In this document: piece after piece, positions 16,378-24,784 of the stretch
How the letters are laid out: every line of letters begins with the position of its first letter
How positions within the stretch are numbered: position 1 is the first letter of the stretch
NCBI GenBank assembly: GCA_015056575.1
Contig: SVGA01000010.1
Coordinates: 1-64,000 of the forward strand
Origin: Butyrivibrio sp.
GTDB taxonomy: Bacteria > Bacillota > Clostridia > Lachnospirales > Lachnospiraceae
DNA length: 64,000 nucleotides
Reading direction: 5' to 3'
The notes under the pieces: model-generated
Seen by the model: only the letters and a program-made list of their open reading frames with translations
Told to the model about the DNA's origin: nothing
The model's database searches: none
Position numbers and translations under genes: made by a program

Positions 16378-17655
16378 TTACTCTTCCTCTTCAACTTTGA
16401 TGTATACGCTAACCGTGCCTTTGACCCTGATTCCCGAAGGAACGCTCCACTTTACGTCTGCGCTGTAATTGCCGACAGTAAGTGAATCGGATCCGCTATT
16501 TGCAATAAGTTCCTCAACATTGACTGTTCCCTCAAGATCACTTGGATTAACCTTGTCCACTTTTTCCTTCAGTCCCTGAAGCGTTACGGAAACGGTCTTG
16601 TACTCGCTGTCATCGACGCTTATCCTGTAGCCCTCGGCGATGCCTTCCACCGTCACATTCTTGACATCAACATCCAGTGTTCTGATGGCTATAGGCTCAA
16701 CGTGAAGGATGACTGATACAGAGCCGTTGTAGTCAGGGTCTCCGAAGATAATGCCCGATGGCAGGTAATCACTAAGATCGTAAGTATATACCATGTTGCC
16801 GGTAAGTCCGGTAACATCCATTCCCTCATCGTTGACATTGATCTCACTGACGGAAGAAAGCACGTTGCTGCGTCCTGCAATTAGAATCTCCTCGGGACTG
16901 CTCTCTATCTCGCCTGTGTACATATAGCCATCGGCGGCTTCACCTGTCACGGTGTAGGTGATGGGCACATACTTGGTCTCATAGATCACTACATTGACCC
17001 TTACCGACTTGATGTTCATGGTAACAAGGGAGGTGTCGATATTGTTGCCTTCAGCATCAAACAGTTCCACGTCCGCGTCGGTTCCGATGTTGGAGGTAAA
17101 TCCGGTCACATCCACATCAACACTGGCGGAAGCGATGCTGTTGACCACCGACTCCGGTCCCGTGATCCTGACCATGTTCTGTTCTGTAGTAACGTCACCT
17201 ATAATGTATCCGTCTGCAATGGAGCCCGAGGTAGTTGCCGAAAGAACCATTGATTTGGAGGCCTTCCTCTCTACGCTCAGTCTCACCACATCGGAGCTGG
17301 TGACGATATTCTCTATCTTATCGCTGTATTTGTTGGTGGTCACTTTGATACTGACGGTGTTGAGTCCTGAAAGCTCCTGAATGTCAGCCGTTGCGATCAC
17401 ATTGTTCTGGCTCAGGGAATCGATGATGGACCTTGGAGCATACAGCGTTACCGAGCTTATGGTGTCGCTGCCGTCCAGAATGGTGTACACCTGACCCTGA
17501 TCGGTTATAAGATTTGCATTCTTGAGTGTAACGGGTACATTTGTATATCTTACCGACGTGATGGGATCATCGATATTGGTAACGAGAAACCACACGATTG
17601 CGGCAAATATAAGTGAAATGAGTTTGAGTCCCCAGTTGGCCGTCAGTTTCTTCAT
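16378..17655 (-). CDS. cdaR: YbbR-domain protein CdaR, regulator of diadenylate cyclase
   Basis: A 425-residue protein with an N-terminal membrane anchor (residues about 8-26, LKLISLIFAAIVWFLVTNID) and four extracytoplasmic YbbR repeats. YbbR proteins interact with CdaA and modulate c-di-AMP synthesis. Its start overlaps the cdaA stop by four bases, the usual arrangement. It is followed by an HPr-family gene instead of glmM. The repeats look complete and the family assignment is secure from the N-terminal helix and repeat pattern. Confidence 0.92.
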   Translation of the reverse strand: MKKLTANWGLKLISLIFAAIVWFLVTNIDDPITSVRYTNVPVTLKNANLITDQGQVYTILDGSDTISSVTLYAPRSIIDSLSQNNVIATADIQELSGLNTVSIKVTTNKYSDKIENIVTSSDVVRLSVERKASKSMVLSATTSGSIADGYIIGDVTTEQNMVRITGPESVVNSIASASVDVDVTGFTSNIGTDADVELFDAEGNNIDTSLVTMNIKSVRVNVVIYETKYVPITYTVTGEAADGYMYTGEIESSPEEILIAGRSNVLSSVSEINVNDEGMDVTGLTGNMVYTYDLSDYLPSGIIFGDPDYNGSVSVILHVEPIAIRTLDVDVKNVTVEGIAEGYRISVDDSEYKTVSVTLQGLKEKVDKVNPSDLEGTVNVEELIANSGSDSLTVGNYSADVKWSVPSGIRVKGTVSVYIKVEEEE

Positions 17656-18518
17656 TTCTTCACCTTGGCCTTTCTGGCGAGGTACTTGATGGGAGCCTCC
17701 TCAACCCGTTTATCCTGTATCTGTCTGAGTCTCTCTCTAAGTCTGTCGCTGTCCAGTGCCCTCTCCAGCTCTCCGCCGTAAGCCACACTGATCTTACCTG
17801 TCTCCTCAGACACGATGATAGTCATGGAGTCTGTGACCTCGGACACACCGATACCGGCCCTGTGCCTTGTTCCCAACTCTTTGCCTATTCCCATGTTGTC
17901 TGAAAGTGGCAGATAACAGGTTGCGGAAACAACTCTGTCTCCCCTTATTATGACTGCTCCGTCATGGAGTGGAGTATTGTGCTCAAAGATGTTGATAAGC
18001 AGCTGACTTGTAACTATGGCATCCACGTCGATACCGGTCCTCTCATACTCGGTAAGGGGGTGGTTCTGCTCAATGACTATAAGCGCACCGGTTCTGACCT
18101 TGCCCATCTCTATGCAGGCCTTTGTGATCTCTTCAAGTGTCTTGTCGGAGAATCGGCCCATGGTCTTGTCGTCACCAAAAGACAGGAAGTTGGAGATGAA
18201 ATTCTTTCGGCCAAGTTCCTCAAGAGCCTTTCGAAGCTCAGGCTGCAGAATAACGACAATTCCGATCACGGCGATACTGAACACCCTTCCAACGATCCAC
18301 AAAATGGTGGTCATATTAAAGAGCGCACAAAACAGAATGAACGCAAGAATAACTATGACTCCCTTTAAGAGAGACCATAGTCTGGTATTTCTGGCCCACA
18401 CAAGGATGTGATATACAAGGAATGCGATAATAAAAATCTCAAGTACATCCGGCCATCTGACCGTCGGCATGTGAAGGCTGGTCCTGTTAAAATCAAAAAT
18501 AAAATCAATCTGTCCCAT
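17652..18518 (-). CDS. cdaA: Diadenylate cyclase CdaA
   Basis: Membrane enzyme that makes c-di-AMP from two ATP. 288 residues. Three N-terminal membrane helices lie at about 24-92 (EIFIIAFLVYHILVWAR onward). The DAC domain has the catalytic DGA motif at 186-188 (HDGAVIIRGD) and the RHR motif at 218-220 (GTRHRAG). All key residues are present. It sits 19 bases after a 313-residue membrane protein and overlaps cdaR by four bases. The matching phosphodiesterase gdpP is about 10 kb away in this window. Confidence 0.96.
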   Translation of the reverse strand: MGQIDFIFDFNRTSLHMPTVRWPDVLEIFIIAFLVYHILVWARNTRLWSLLKGVIVILAFILFCALFNMTTILWIVGRVFSIAVIGIVVILQPELRKALEELGRKNFISNFLSFGDDKTMGRFSDKTLEEITKACIEMGKVRTGALIVIEQNHPLTEYERTGIDVDAIVTSQLLINIFEHNTPLHDGAVIIRGDRVVSATCYLPLSDNMGIGKELGTRHRAGIGVSEVTDSMTIIVSEETGKISVAYGGELERALDSDRLRERLRQIQDKRVEEAPIKYLARKAKVKK

Positions 18519-18537
18519 TGTTGCCCTTTATATGTTA

Positions 18538-19479
18538 TCACCGCTGCTGTTTGCTGGTGCGATTTATCTTTTTTACCTTTCTCTCCGGTGTTGAAACAGT
18601 TACCTTGGGAACTGCCTTAACATAGTAGTAATACTCGTCGTCTTCGAACTGAACCTTCTCGGTCCTGTTGTAGTCAAGGTTGAATGCGAAGAATTCCACA
18701 ACAAGCATAAGTGCTGCAGAGATGACTGTTCCCAGGATAACTCCGGGGATCGAGATGTCTGTCTCTGCTGCCAGGCTTCCTATAAGCGTCGCGATTATAA
18801 GCGCTATGGCTCCTGACGCAATGGCTATCTTCCAGGAATGATCCACTGATGCTCTGCGAATGATATAAACCAGTATAAGTGCCACCGCGAAAGCTGCGAT
18901 CATTACGATCATTGTCTTGTTGCCGATGATTCCGCTTATGATGCTCTGAAACTCGTTGGCCGCCGCCTGAACTCCCTCGCTTCCGAAGCTGGTGGCATTA
19001 GCCGAAAAATAGTTGAGCATAAATGCAATGACCAGTCCGAAGGATACTGATACCACGGAAGCGGGATTTCCGAGAAGCCCCATGGCCAGCGGCATCACAT
19101 AGGGAATATGCATAAAGAAAAGCAGCGGTGTCAAAAGCACTGCCAAAGTATCCTTGGGTGAAAACCTGAAATACAGAAGGAACATCAGAAGGAAGATGAT
19201 GCATGCAATAAGCGCACACTCAACTGCCAGCGAATACAGATGTCCCACTGTAAAAAGAGCTGCCATAAACACGATAAAGTTAGGCGGCAGGATAGCGCAC
19301 AAAAGGGAAGCCATCATGATAATGGCTATGTTTGTAAGAGACTCCATGTATCCCAGCTTGCCGTTGATCATAAGGATGGTGATAAGAGCCAGCAGGAATT
19401 TCCAGATGTAGGAAATGTAAGTCTCATATCTGATATAGAATCTTTTTATGTACTGCTTGAGTTCCAATAATGATGTCAT
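18538..19479 (-). CDS. Conserved polytopic membrane protein of unknown function
   Basis: About 313 residues from the ATG of MTSLLELKQYIKRFY (19479), chosen because AAGGA lies eight bases upstream and it immediately follows the preceding gene's stop. Around ten hydrophobic segments occupy residues 30-250, and a cytoplasmic tail contains an unusual tyrosine run (EDDEYYYYVKAVPKV) and basic end (KVKKINRTSKQQR). I do not recognise a named family. Its position directly before cdaA suggests a membrane partner for c-di-AMP signalling or envelope physiology, which is inference from context only. Confidence 0.8.
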   Translation of the reverse strand: MTSLLELKQYIKRFYIRYETYISYIWKFLLALITILMINGKLGYMESLTNIAIIMMASLLCAILPPNFIVFMAALFTVGHLYSLAVECALIACIIFLLMFLLYFRFSPKDTLAVLLTPLLFFMHIPYVMPLAMGLLGNPASVVSVSFGLVIAFMLNYFSANATSFGSEGVQAAANEFQSIISGIIGNKTMIVMIAAFAVALILVYIIRRASVDHSWKIAIASGAIALIIATLIGSLAAETDISIPGVILGTVISAALMLVVEFFAFNLDYNRTEKVQFEDDEYYYYVKAVPKVTVSTPERKVKKINRTSKQQR

Positions 19480-19480
19480 G

Positions 19481-19876
19481 TCACTGTTCCTTTTCGTATA
19501 GTCTGGCAAGTTTCTTTAAATCTCCATAATATGCCTTCATACTCTTACGCATCTTACTGTACCGATAGGAATAAATGACATATGCTACAAGAGAATACAC
19601 GCCAACAAGCAGGAGGTAGTATATCAACACCCTCCTGCCGATAGCTAACAGATTGCCTGTATTGTATAGATTTGATAAAACCATTTCAAAGTTGCACAAC
19701 ACATAGGTCGCAATGCAGATACCGAAAACAATGGTGGCGCTGATAACCGCCTTGATAACATTGAATCCCACGTAATCACTCTTGAAATATGAATTGATAG
19801 CGTCGTTCTTCTTGCCTTCGCGATCTATGAACGCAGCCATTTTGGTCATCAAAATGACTTTCTCTTCGTTTAACAT
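19481..19876 (-). CDS. Small membrane protein of unknown function
   Basis: 131 residues with a soluble start (MLNEEKVILMTKMAAFIDRE), two hydrophobic helices near 38-62 and 84-108, and a basic, tyrosine-rich cytoplasmic tail (YRYSKMRKSMKAYYGDLKKL). I do not recognise the family. It starts nine bases after yvyF and ends one base before the next membrane protein, so the two probably form a co-expressed pair between comF/yvyF and cdaA. Confidence 0.75.
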   Translation of the reverse strand: MLNEEKVILMTKMAAFIDREGKKNDAINSYFKSDYVGFNVIKAVISATIVFGICIATYVLCNFEMVLSNLYNTGNLLAIGRRVLIYYLLLVGVYSLVAYVIYSYRYSKMRKSMKAYYGDLKKLARLYEKEQ

Positions 19877-19885
19877 TGCTGCTCC

Positions 19886-20293
19886 TTAAGTATCCAGGAA
19901 GCGCATACCTGCCTTAGGCTCTTTCTTGACAGGCTGTTGAAGCTGTGGCTTGGGCTTTGCAAAGCTGTTGTTGAGGTTGTTGGCCATGCTGACCTTGCAC
20001 TTAGCACAGAATCTTCCTGTTTGTATTGGCTCTCCGCAATTCTCGCAGAGAAGCTGAAGAGGTGAGTCCTTGGAGAACATCAGTCTCTCTTCTCTTATCC
20101 ACTGCTGAATCATCTTGGTCGAAACTCCGTTTTCCTCGGAGATTTCTCTCAAGCTGGCGCGGGGATTATCTTCTATGTACTGTTTTACCTTCTGAAAGTC
20201 CTCTTCTATGGCCTTTTTGCAAGGGTCACAGATAGTGGGCCCCGTGACGTAGTTAAACATCTTTCCGCATCTCGAACAATTCCGCAAGTTCAT
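19886..20293 (-). CDS. yvyF: Flagellar-operon protein YvyF-like (TIGR03826-type)
   Basis: 135 residues. An N-terminal zinc ribbon (CSRCGKMFNYVTGPTICDPC), a helix-turn-helix-like segment (SLREISEENGVSTKMIQQWI) and a second CxxC pair region (CENCGEPI, CAKCK) match the YvyF type found next to comF and flagellar genes in Firmicutes. In B. subtilis the order is comFC-yvyF-flgM; here comF precedes it in the same way but no flgM follows. It probably acts as a regulator or chaperone in motility; the molecular role is not established. Confidence 0.82.
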   Translation of the reverse strand: MNLRNCSRCGKMFNYVTGPTICDPCKKAIEEDFQKVKQYIEDNPRASLREISEENGVSTKMIQQWIREERLMFSKDSPLQLLCENCGEPIQTGRFCAKCKVSMANNLNNSFAKPKPQLQQPVKKEPKAGMRFLDT

Positions 20294-20311
20294 AAACTGA
20301 CCTCCATATAT

Positions 20312-21055
20312 TTAAGTAGTTTGCCCGATAGCCAGGGTCAGAAAGTATATCTTTTCAACTCCGGCCACCCGAAACTCATGGGCGATCTCATCAATAGTAC
20401 TTCCAGTTGTGTAGATGTCATCGATAATAAGTATACACTTAAATTTTACATCATTTCCTGCTATATTAAAAGCCTTTTTCAAATTATTGCGGCGCCCTGC
20501 AGCGTCCAATTCCTTCATCGGAGCAGTATTCCTGACACGCTTTATCACATCCTCCCTGACCGGTATACCAAGCTCTTTTGAAAGAGCTTTCGCATAAACG
20601 CAGGCCTGATTGTATCCTCTTAGCCGCTCCTTTTCCTTATACATGGGAACCGGTATCAATGCCTCGATGCCAAGCCGCGATATCTTTTCCCCAAGGAGGC
20701 GTCTTGTGGCCAGTGCATAGAAGTCTGCATATTCCCTGCGTCCCAGGTACTTGAACTTGTAAACGGAGCCGGCAACGGTCCTGTATCTGAACACAGACAT
20801 ACCCATGTCAAAGACGTGCCTTATCCTGCTGCAATCGTCGCAGTATTCCCGGTATATGTCTCCCGAGAGGGGCTTTCCGCATACGGCGCAGGTGTTGCCC
20901 TTTACATATTCAATTTGTCTGTGGCAGCGGCGGTGAATATAGCCGCCGGCCTTTATCCTCCCGCCCTTAAATTCCAGCGCCGGAACTATGTCGTCGCAGA
21001 CGGGGCAGCGCCTTGGAAAAAAGAAGTCCAAAGCCCTTATTGTTTCTTTACTCAT
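20312..21055 (-). CDS. comF: ComF-family phosphoribosyltransferase-like protein
   Basis: About 247 residues from the ATG of MSKETIRALDFFFP (21055), preceded by GGAAG and overlapping the recD2 stop by eight bases; a longer frame running into recD2 is unlikely. An N-terminal double zinc finger (CPVCDDIVP, CAVCGKPL, CDDC) precedes a PRTase domain with RGYNQA and the PRPP-binding loop ILIIDDIYTTGST near the end. ComFC proteins assist natural transformation in other bacteria; no other competence genes are in this window. Confidence 0.92.
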   Translation of the reverse strand: MSKETIRALDFFFPRRCPVCDDIVPALEFKGGRIKAGGYIHRRCHRQIEYVKGNTCAVCGKPLSGDIYREYCDDCSRIRHVFDMGMSVFRYRTVAGSVYKFKYLGRREYADFYALATRRLLGEKISRLGIEALIPVPMYKEKERLRGYNQACVYAKALSKELGIPVREDVIKRVRNTAPMKELDAAGRRNNLKKAFNIAGNDVKFKCILIIDDIYTTGSTIDEIAHEFRVAGVEKIYFLTLAIGQTT

Positions 21056-23297
21056 CAAATACTTCCGATATCCTGTCCTTAAGTCCCGTGTAACGGCGAA
21101 GCTGCTCTTCGTTGTCCACCATATCAAGAAGGGTCTGCCTGCTGCCCAGGATGCACACCGTGTTTCTGGCCCTGGTGATCGCAGTGTACAAAAGGTTTCT
21201 GTTCATCAGGATCCTGGGGCCACCAAGGAGCGGCATTATGACCGCAGGGTACTCGCTGCCCTGGGACTTATGTATGGTAATGGCGTAAGAATGCTCGATC
21301 TCGTCCAGTTCCGAGAAGGGGTACCTTACCCTTCTATGCTCATCGAATTCCACCACCAGTTCCTGGGAGTAGGTGTTTATCTCCCTTACGATACCCATGT
21401 CGCCGTTGAAAATACCGCTGCCGCTATCAATGGCGATGTTGTATTTCCCAAGGATCTCCCACTGTGCCTGATAGTTGTTCCTTATCTGCATGACCTTGTC
21501 CCCCACGCGGAATATCCTGTCTCCGTGGGTATATTCCTTCTTGGAATCCTCCGGGGGATTTAAGTACTGCTGCAGGACCAGGTTCAGCTGCTGCACTCCA
21601 AGCGGGCCTTTCTTCATGGGCGTAAGCACCTGGATCTCATAGGGCTCTGCGCCTACGTACCCCGGAAGCTTCTGGGTTATCAGCTGGATCATATGCTTGT
21701 AGATAACGCCGCTGTCCGCTCTCTCCAGAAAAAAGAAATCCCGGCTCTTGTTGTCCAGTACCGGCTGCCGGCCATCGTGGATCCTGTGGGCATTCATGAC
21801 AATGTCGCTCTCCTCCGCCTGTCGGAAGATCTTCCGAAGGAAAATGGTGGTAAACCGTCCGCTGTCTATAAGGTCTCTCAAAACCTGGCCGGGGCCCACG
21901 CTTGGAAGCTGCGCACTGTCTCCCACCAGTATCAGATGCGTTCCGGGCAAAAGAGCCTTAAGAAGCGCACTAAACAGATGTATATCCACCATGGACATCT
22001 CGTCGATGATGATAGCATCCGCTTCCAGAGGATTGTCCTTGTTTTTCTCAAAACGGGCTCCCGTAAAGCCCTTATCATCGTCATCACTGACCTGCCCCGA
22101 TACCTCCAGAAGCCTGTGGATGGTCCGTGCCTCATATCCGGTGGCCTCCGTCATCCTCTTGGCTGCCCTTCCGGTAGGCGCTGCCAGCATGATATCAAGT
22201 CCCATCTGGGCATAGTAGGCAATGATGGTATTGATGGTAGTAGTCTTACCGGTACCCGGACCGCCGGTGATTATCACAATGCCGTTGGAGACGCTCTTTA
22301 TTACGGCCTCTCTCTGGAGTTCATCAAGTTCGATGCCTTTTTTCTCTTCAAGATCAAGGACCCGCTGCCTGATATCTTCCTCCTCTCCTGTGGACATGGT
22401 CTCGGAAACATTGAGGTTATCCAGAAGCACCGCACAGTTAAGCTCCTCATAGTAATAGGTCGCCGCATAGACTTCATTGTCGTGCTTGCAGATAAGCTTG
22501 CGGTCCATTATAAGATTTCCGATCTGGACCTTTATATCCTCGGGATCGATGGTCTGGTCCGGTCTTGAGCACAGTACATCCCCTGTCTTTTTCAGAAGAT
22601 CATCCATGAGAAGATATGTGTTGCCCTCCATGGTGGACTGGAGCAGGGTGTAGAGAATGCCGCTTCTTATGCGGTACTCGGAGTCTACTCTGATGCCAAC
22701 CTTCTCCGCAATCTCGTCCGCGGTCTTAAAGCCCACACCGCTTATATCATCCGAGAGGCGATAGGGGTTATTCTTCAGAATGTCGTAGATCTTCTCTCCG
22801 TAGGTGTTGTAGATCTTAACGGACAGGTTGTTACTGATGCCGTACTGTTGAAGGAACATCATGGCCTGTCGCATCTCTTTCTTCTGGGCCATCTGAAGAG
22901 CAATGTCTCTGGCCTTCTCAGGGCCTATACCCTTTATCTCCACCAGCCTGGTGGGATCCTCCTCGATGACCCTGAAGGTATCTGCTCCGAAATGTTTAAC
23001 GATCCTGGCTGCCATCGCCTCCTTAATGCCCCTAATGGCACCGGAGGCAAGATAACGCTGCATGGAAGCAGCATCGTCGGGAACTGTGACCTCGCATTTA
23101 TCAGCCTTGAACTGTGGACCGTACACCGGATGCTCAATATACCCGCCCTCAAGAACAACAGTGTCGCCTATATCCGCATCGCGAAAAGAACCTGTGCAGA
23201 CGATCTCATCATCCTCTGTCACCAGGTTCATCACGCCGTATCCGTTGTCGGGATTCTTGTATTTAAAACCTTTTATGTAGCCTTTTATCTTTTCCAT
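21048..23297 (-). CDS. recD2: ATP-dependent DNA helicase RecD2
   Basis: A 5'-3' DNA helicase, RecD-like but without RecBC, 749 residues as usual for RecD2. The N-terminal OB and helix-hairpin-helix region includes IKGIGPEKARDIA (about 121-133). Walker A is GGPGTGKT at 345-352, Walker B is IIDEMSMVD near 430, and the C-terminal helicase motif is YAITIHKSQGSEYPAVI. It begins an apparent long operon through comF and yvyF to cdaA and the DUF3048 lipoprotein. A TATAAT at 23305-23310 lies only seven bases before its ATG, just after the terminator of the flagellar unit. Confidence 0.95.
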   Translation of the reverse strand: MEKIKGYIKGFKYKNPDNGYGVMNLVTEDDEIVCTGSFRDADIGDTVVLEGGYIEHPVYGPQFKADKCEVTVPDDAASMQRYLASGAIRGIKEAMAARIVKHFGADTFRVIEEDPTRLVEIKGIGPEKARDIALQMAQKKEMRQAMMFLQQYGISNNLSVKIYNTYGEKIYDILKNNPYRLSDDISGVGFKTADEIAEKVGIRVDSEYRIRSGILYTLLQSTMEGNTYLLMDDLLKKTGDVLCSRPDQTIDPEDIKVQIGNLIMDRKLICKHDNEVYAATYYYEELNCAVLLDNLNVSETMSTGEEEDIRQRVLDLEEKKGIELDELQREAVIKSVSNGIVIITGGPGTGKTTTINTIIAYYAQMGLDIMLAAPTGRAAKRMTEATGYEARTIHRLLEVSGQVSDDDDKGFTGARFEKNKDNPLEADAIIIDEMSMVDIHLFSALLKALLPGTHLILVGDSAQLPSVGPGQVLRDLIDSGRFTTIFLRKIFRQAEESDIVMNAHRIHDGRQPVLDNKSRDFFFLERADSGVIYKHMIQLITQKLPGYVGAEPYEIQVLTPMKKGPLGVQQLNLVLQQYLNPPEDSKKEYTHGDRIFRVGDKVMQIRNNYQAQWEILGKYNIAIDSGSGIFNGDMGIVREINTYSQELVVEFDEHRRVRYPFSELDEIEHSYAITIHKSQGSEYPAVIMPLLGGPRILMNRNLLYTAITRARNTVCILGSRQTLLDMVDNEEQLRRYTGLKDRISEVFDE

Positions 23298-23321
23298 AGC
23301 TCCGATTATACATGAAAAAAC

Positions 23322-23357
23322 CGCCGAAATCTTTAAGATTTTCTTAAGATTTCGGCG
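23322..23357 (-). terminator. Terminator of the mbl-flgF-flgG-flgJ unit
   Basis: On the minus strand CGCCGAAATCTTAAG pairs with CTTAAAGATTTCGGCG, with the loop AAAAT between, followed by GTTTTTTC. It lies between the rod-binding gene and recD2. Confidence 0.88.
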
Positions 23358-23383
23358 ATGTAAAATACAATTCGATCATATTG

Positions 23384-23803
23384 TCAGACTTCTTTGGGAG
23401 CCTCCGGAGATGCAGCTTCGTCTGTAGGAGCTTCGGGGATTCCGTAGGTCCTTCTCATGTTCTCATAGAGCATCTGGGCAAAGCCGTTACTCTGGGTATC
23501 TGCAGAAGTTGCGCATATATCCTGAAGGGTCCGATCCTTGAAGAAATCCACCAGTGTGGAAGTGGAGTTGTCTGAGGATTCGGGCTTTAATGCGTCTACC
23601 GACTTCTGCATCTCCTTAAACATCTGCTCCAGAAAATAGGCTTCAAAGCTCTTGCAGGCTTCCCACAGTTCATCATCGGAGGAGGTCTTCGAGATCTCTT
23701 TTCCCTTCTGAGCTATGGCTGAAGCGCTTGCATTTCTGCTCTCCTGCATGGCGTATTCGGTTATGGCTGTGGCATTAAGCCCCTTTACGTCAAGTCCTGC
23801 CAT
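23384..23803 (-). CDS. flgJ: Rod-binding protein (FlgJ N-terminal domain only)
   Basis: 139 residues. The rod-binding signature is visible as LWEACKSFEAYFLEQMFKEMQKSV followed by FKDRTLQDICA and NGFAQMLYENMRR. It lacks the muramidase domain that proteobacterial FlgJ carries, which is common in Firmicutes. It should cap and assemble the flagellar rod in the periplasm-like space. The gene follows flgG by 22 bases and is the last gene before the terminator. The C-terminal 25 residues are Ala/Pro/Glu rich and look disordered. Confidence 0.85.
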   Translation of the reverse strand: MAGLDVKGLNATAITEYAMQESRNASASAIAQKGKEISKTSSDDELWEACKSFEAYFLEQMFKEMQKSVDALKPESSDNSTSTLVDFFKDRTLQDICATSADTQSNGFAQMLYENMRRTYGIPEAPTDEAASPEAPKEV

Positions 23804-23825
23804 TACTTGTCTCCCCGTTTATCTG

Positions 23826-24656
23826 TTATCTCTTAAGCGAGTTAGCTGTCTGCATCATCTCATCCGTTGTCTGGATCGCGGTTGAATTCATTTCATAAGC
23901 ACGCTGTGCAACGATGAGGTTTACCATTTCAGTTGCAACATTTACGTTTGAGCCCTCAAGGTATCCCTGAACGATCTCGGTACGTCTGATACCTGCGGCA
24001 CCATCCTCAAGGATAGGCTCTCCGCTGGCTGCGCTCTCGATCCAGGCTGCGCTTCCGACTCTCTCAAGGCCTTCCCTGTTGGGGAACTGCCAAAGTCCGA
24101 TCTGAAGGTTTCCAACGGGCTGAGGAACACCGTCCCCATCGGGATAGTATATCCTGCCGTCACCACCGATAGTGATCCGGCTTGCTACCGCATTGCCCTG
24201 AACCACGATCTCATTTCCGCCTACATCCAATACCTTATTACCTTCTGCCGTTGTAAGCACAAGGTCGGTTCCTCCCACTTCCGTAAGAGCCCATGTGAAG
24301 TTTCCGTTACGGGTATACTGGACGGTCTCTCCGTCCGCAGCCTGATATGCAAAGAAGCCATCGCCTGAAAGGGCAAGGGCTGCGGGGTTATCGCTGTTCT
24401 GGAAAGATCCCTGAGAAAAGAACTGGTTTATGGTCGATGTGCGCACACCAAGACCCACCTGAGAATTGGTAGGTTTAGGCTCGCCGTTTGCAGTTGTGGT
24501 TACTGTCTGTAGCTCCTGATATAAAAGAGATTTAAACTGAGCGCCCTGAGCCTTGAAACCTGTGGTATTAACGTTCGCAAGGTTATTGGAAATAGTATCA
24601 ACGTTTGTCTGCTGGGCGTTCATGCCTGTTGCTGCTGACCATAAACTTCTGACCAT
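23826..24656 (-). CDS. flgG: Flagellar distal rod protein FlgG (FlhP type)
   Basis: 276 residues, normal for a rod protein. The N-terminal rod signature is MVRSLWSAATGMNAQQTNVD followed by ISNNLANVNTTGFK, and the C-terminal signature is EMVNLIVAQRAYEMNSTAIQTTDEMM. It forms part of the flagellar rod. It lies 128 bases after flgF, with a sigma-28-like element in that gap. FlgF and FlgG here are paralogues of equal length; the assignment of this one as FlgG rests on the longer match to the AQRAYEMN and SNNLANVNTTGFK motifs. Confidence 0.9.
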   Translation of the reverse strand: MVRSLWSAATGMNAQQTNVDTISNNLANVNTTGFKAQGAQFKSLLYQELQTVTTTANGEPKPTNSQVGLGVRTSTINQFFSQGSFQNSDNPAALALSGDGFFAYQAADGETVQYTRNGNFTWALTEVGGTDLVLTTAEGNKVLDVGGNEIVVQGNAVASRITIGGDGRIYYPDGDGVPQPVGNLQIGLWQFPNREGLERVGSAAWIESAASGEPILEDGAAGIRRTEIVQGYLEGSNVNVATEMVNLIVAQRAYEMNSTAIQTTDEMMQTANSLKR

Positions 24657-24739
24657 ATGTCACCTCCGAGAATCCTGGGGGCACATCCCTGTCCCTGTAA
24701 CAATTCGTCATCCGTGACATAATATTGTTCTCTAATCAT

Positions 24740-24767
24740 TTATCGTCACACAGTGTATATTAAATTA
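24740..24767 (-). promoter_or_regulatory. Candidate sigma-28 promoter before flgG
   Basis: On the minus strand TAAT (24764-24767), 16 bases, GACGATAA (24740-24747). This is one base from the sigma-28 -10 consensus GCCGATAA, with a -35 one base off TAAA. It lies in the flgF-flgG gap. Confidence 0.45.
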
Positions 24768-24784
24768 TTAAATAACTATAAATT

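Noticed and set aside
21693-22568. 291-residue plus-strand open frame
   Set aside because: Antisense to recD2, which has all helicase motifs in the other frame.
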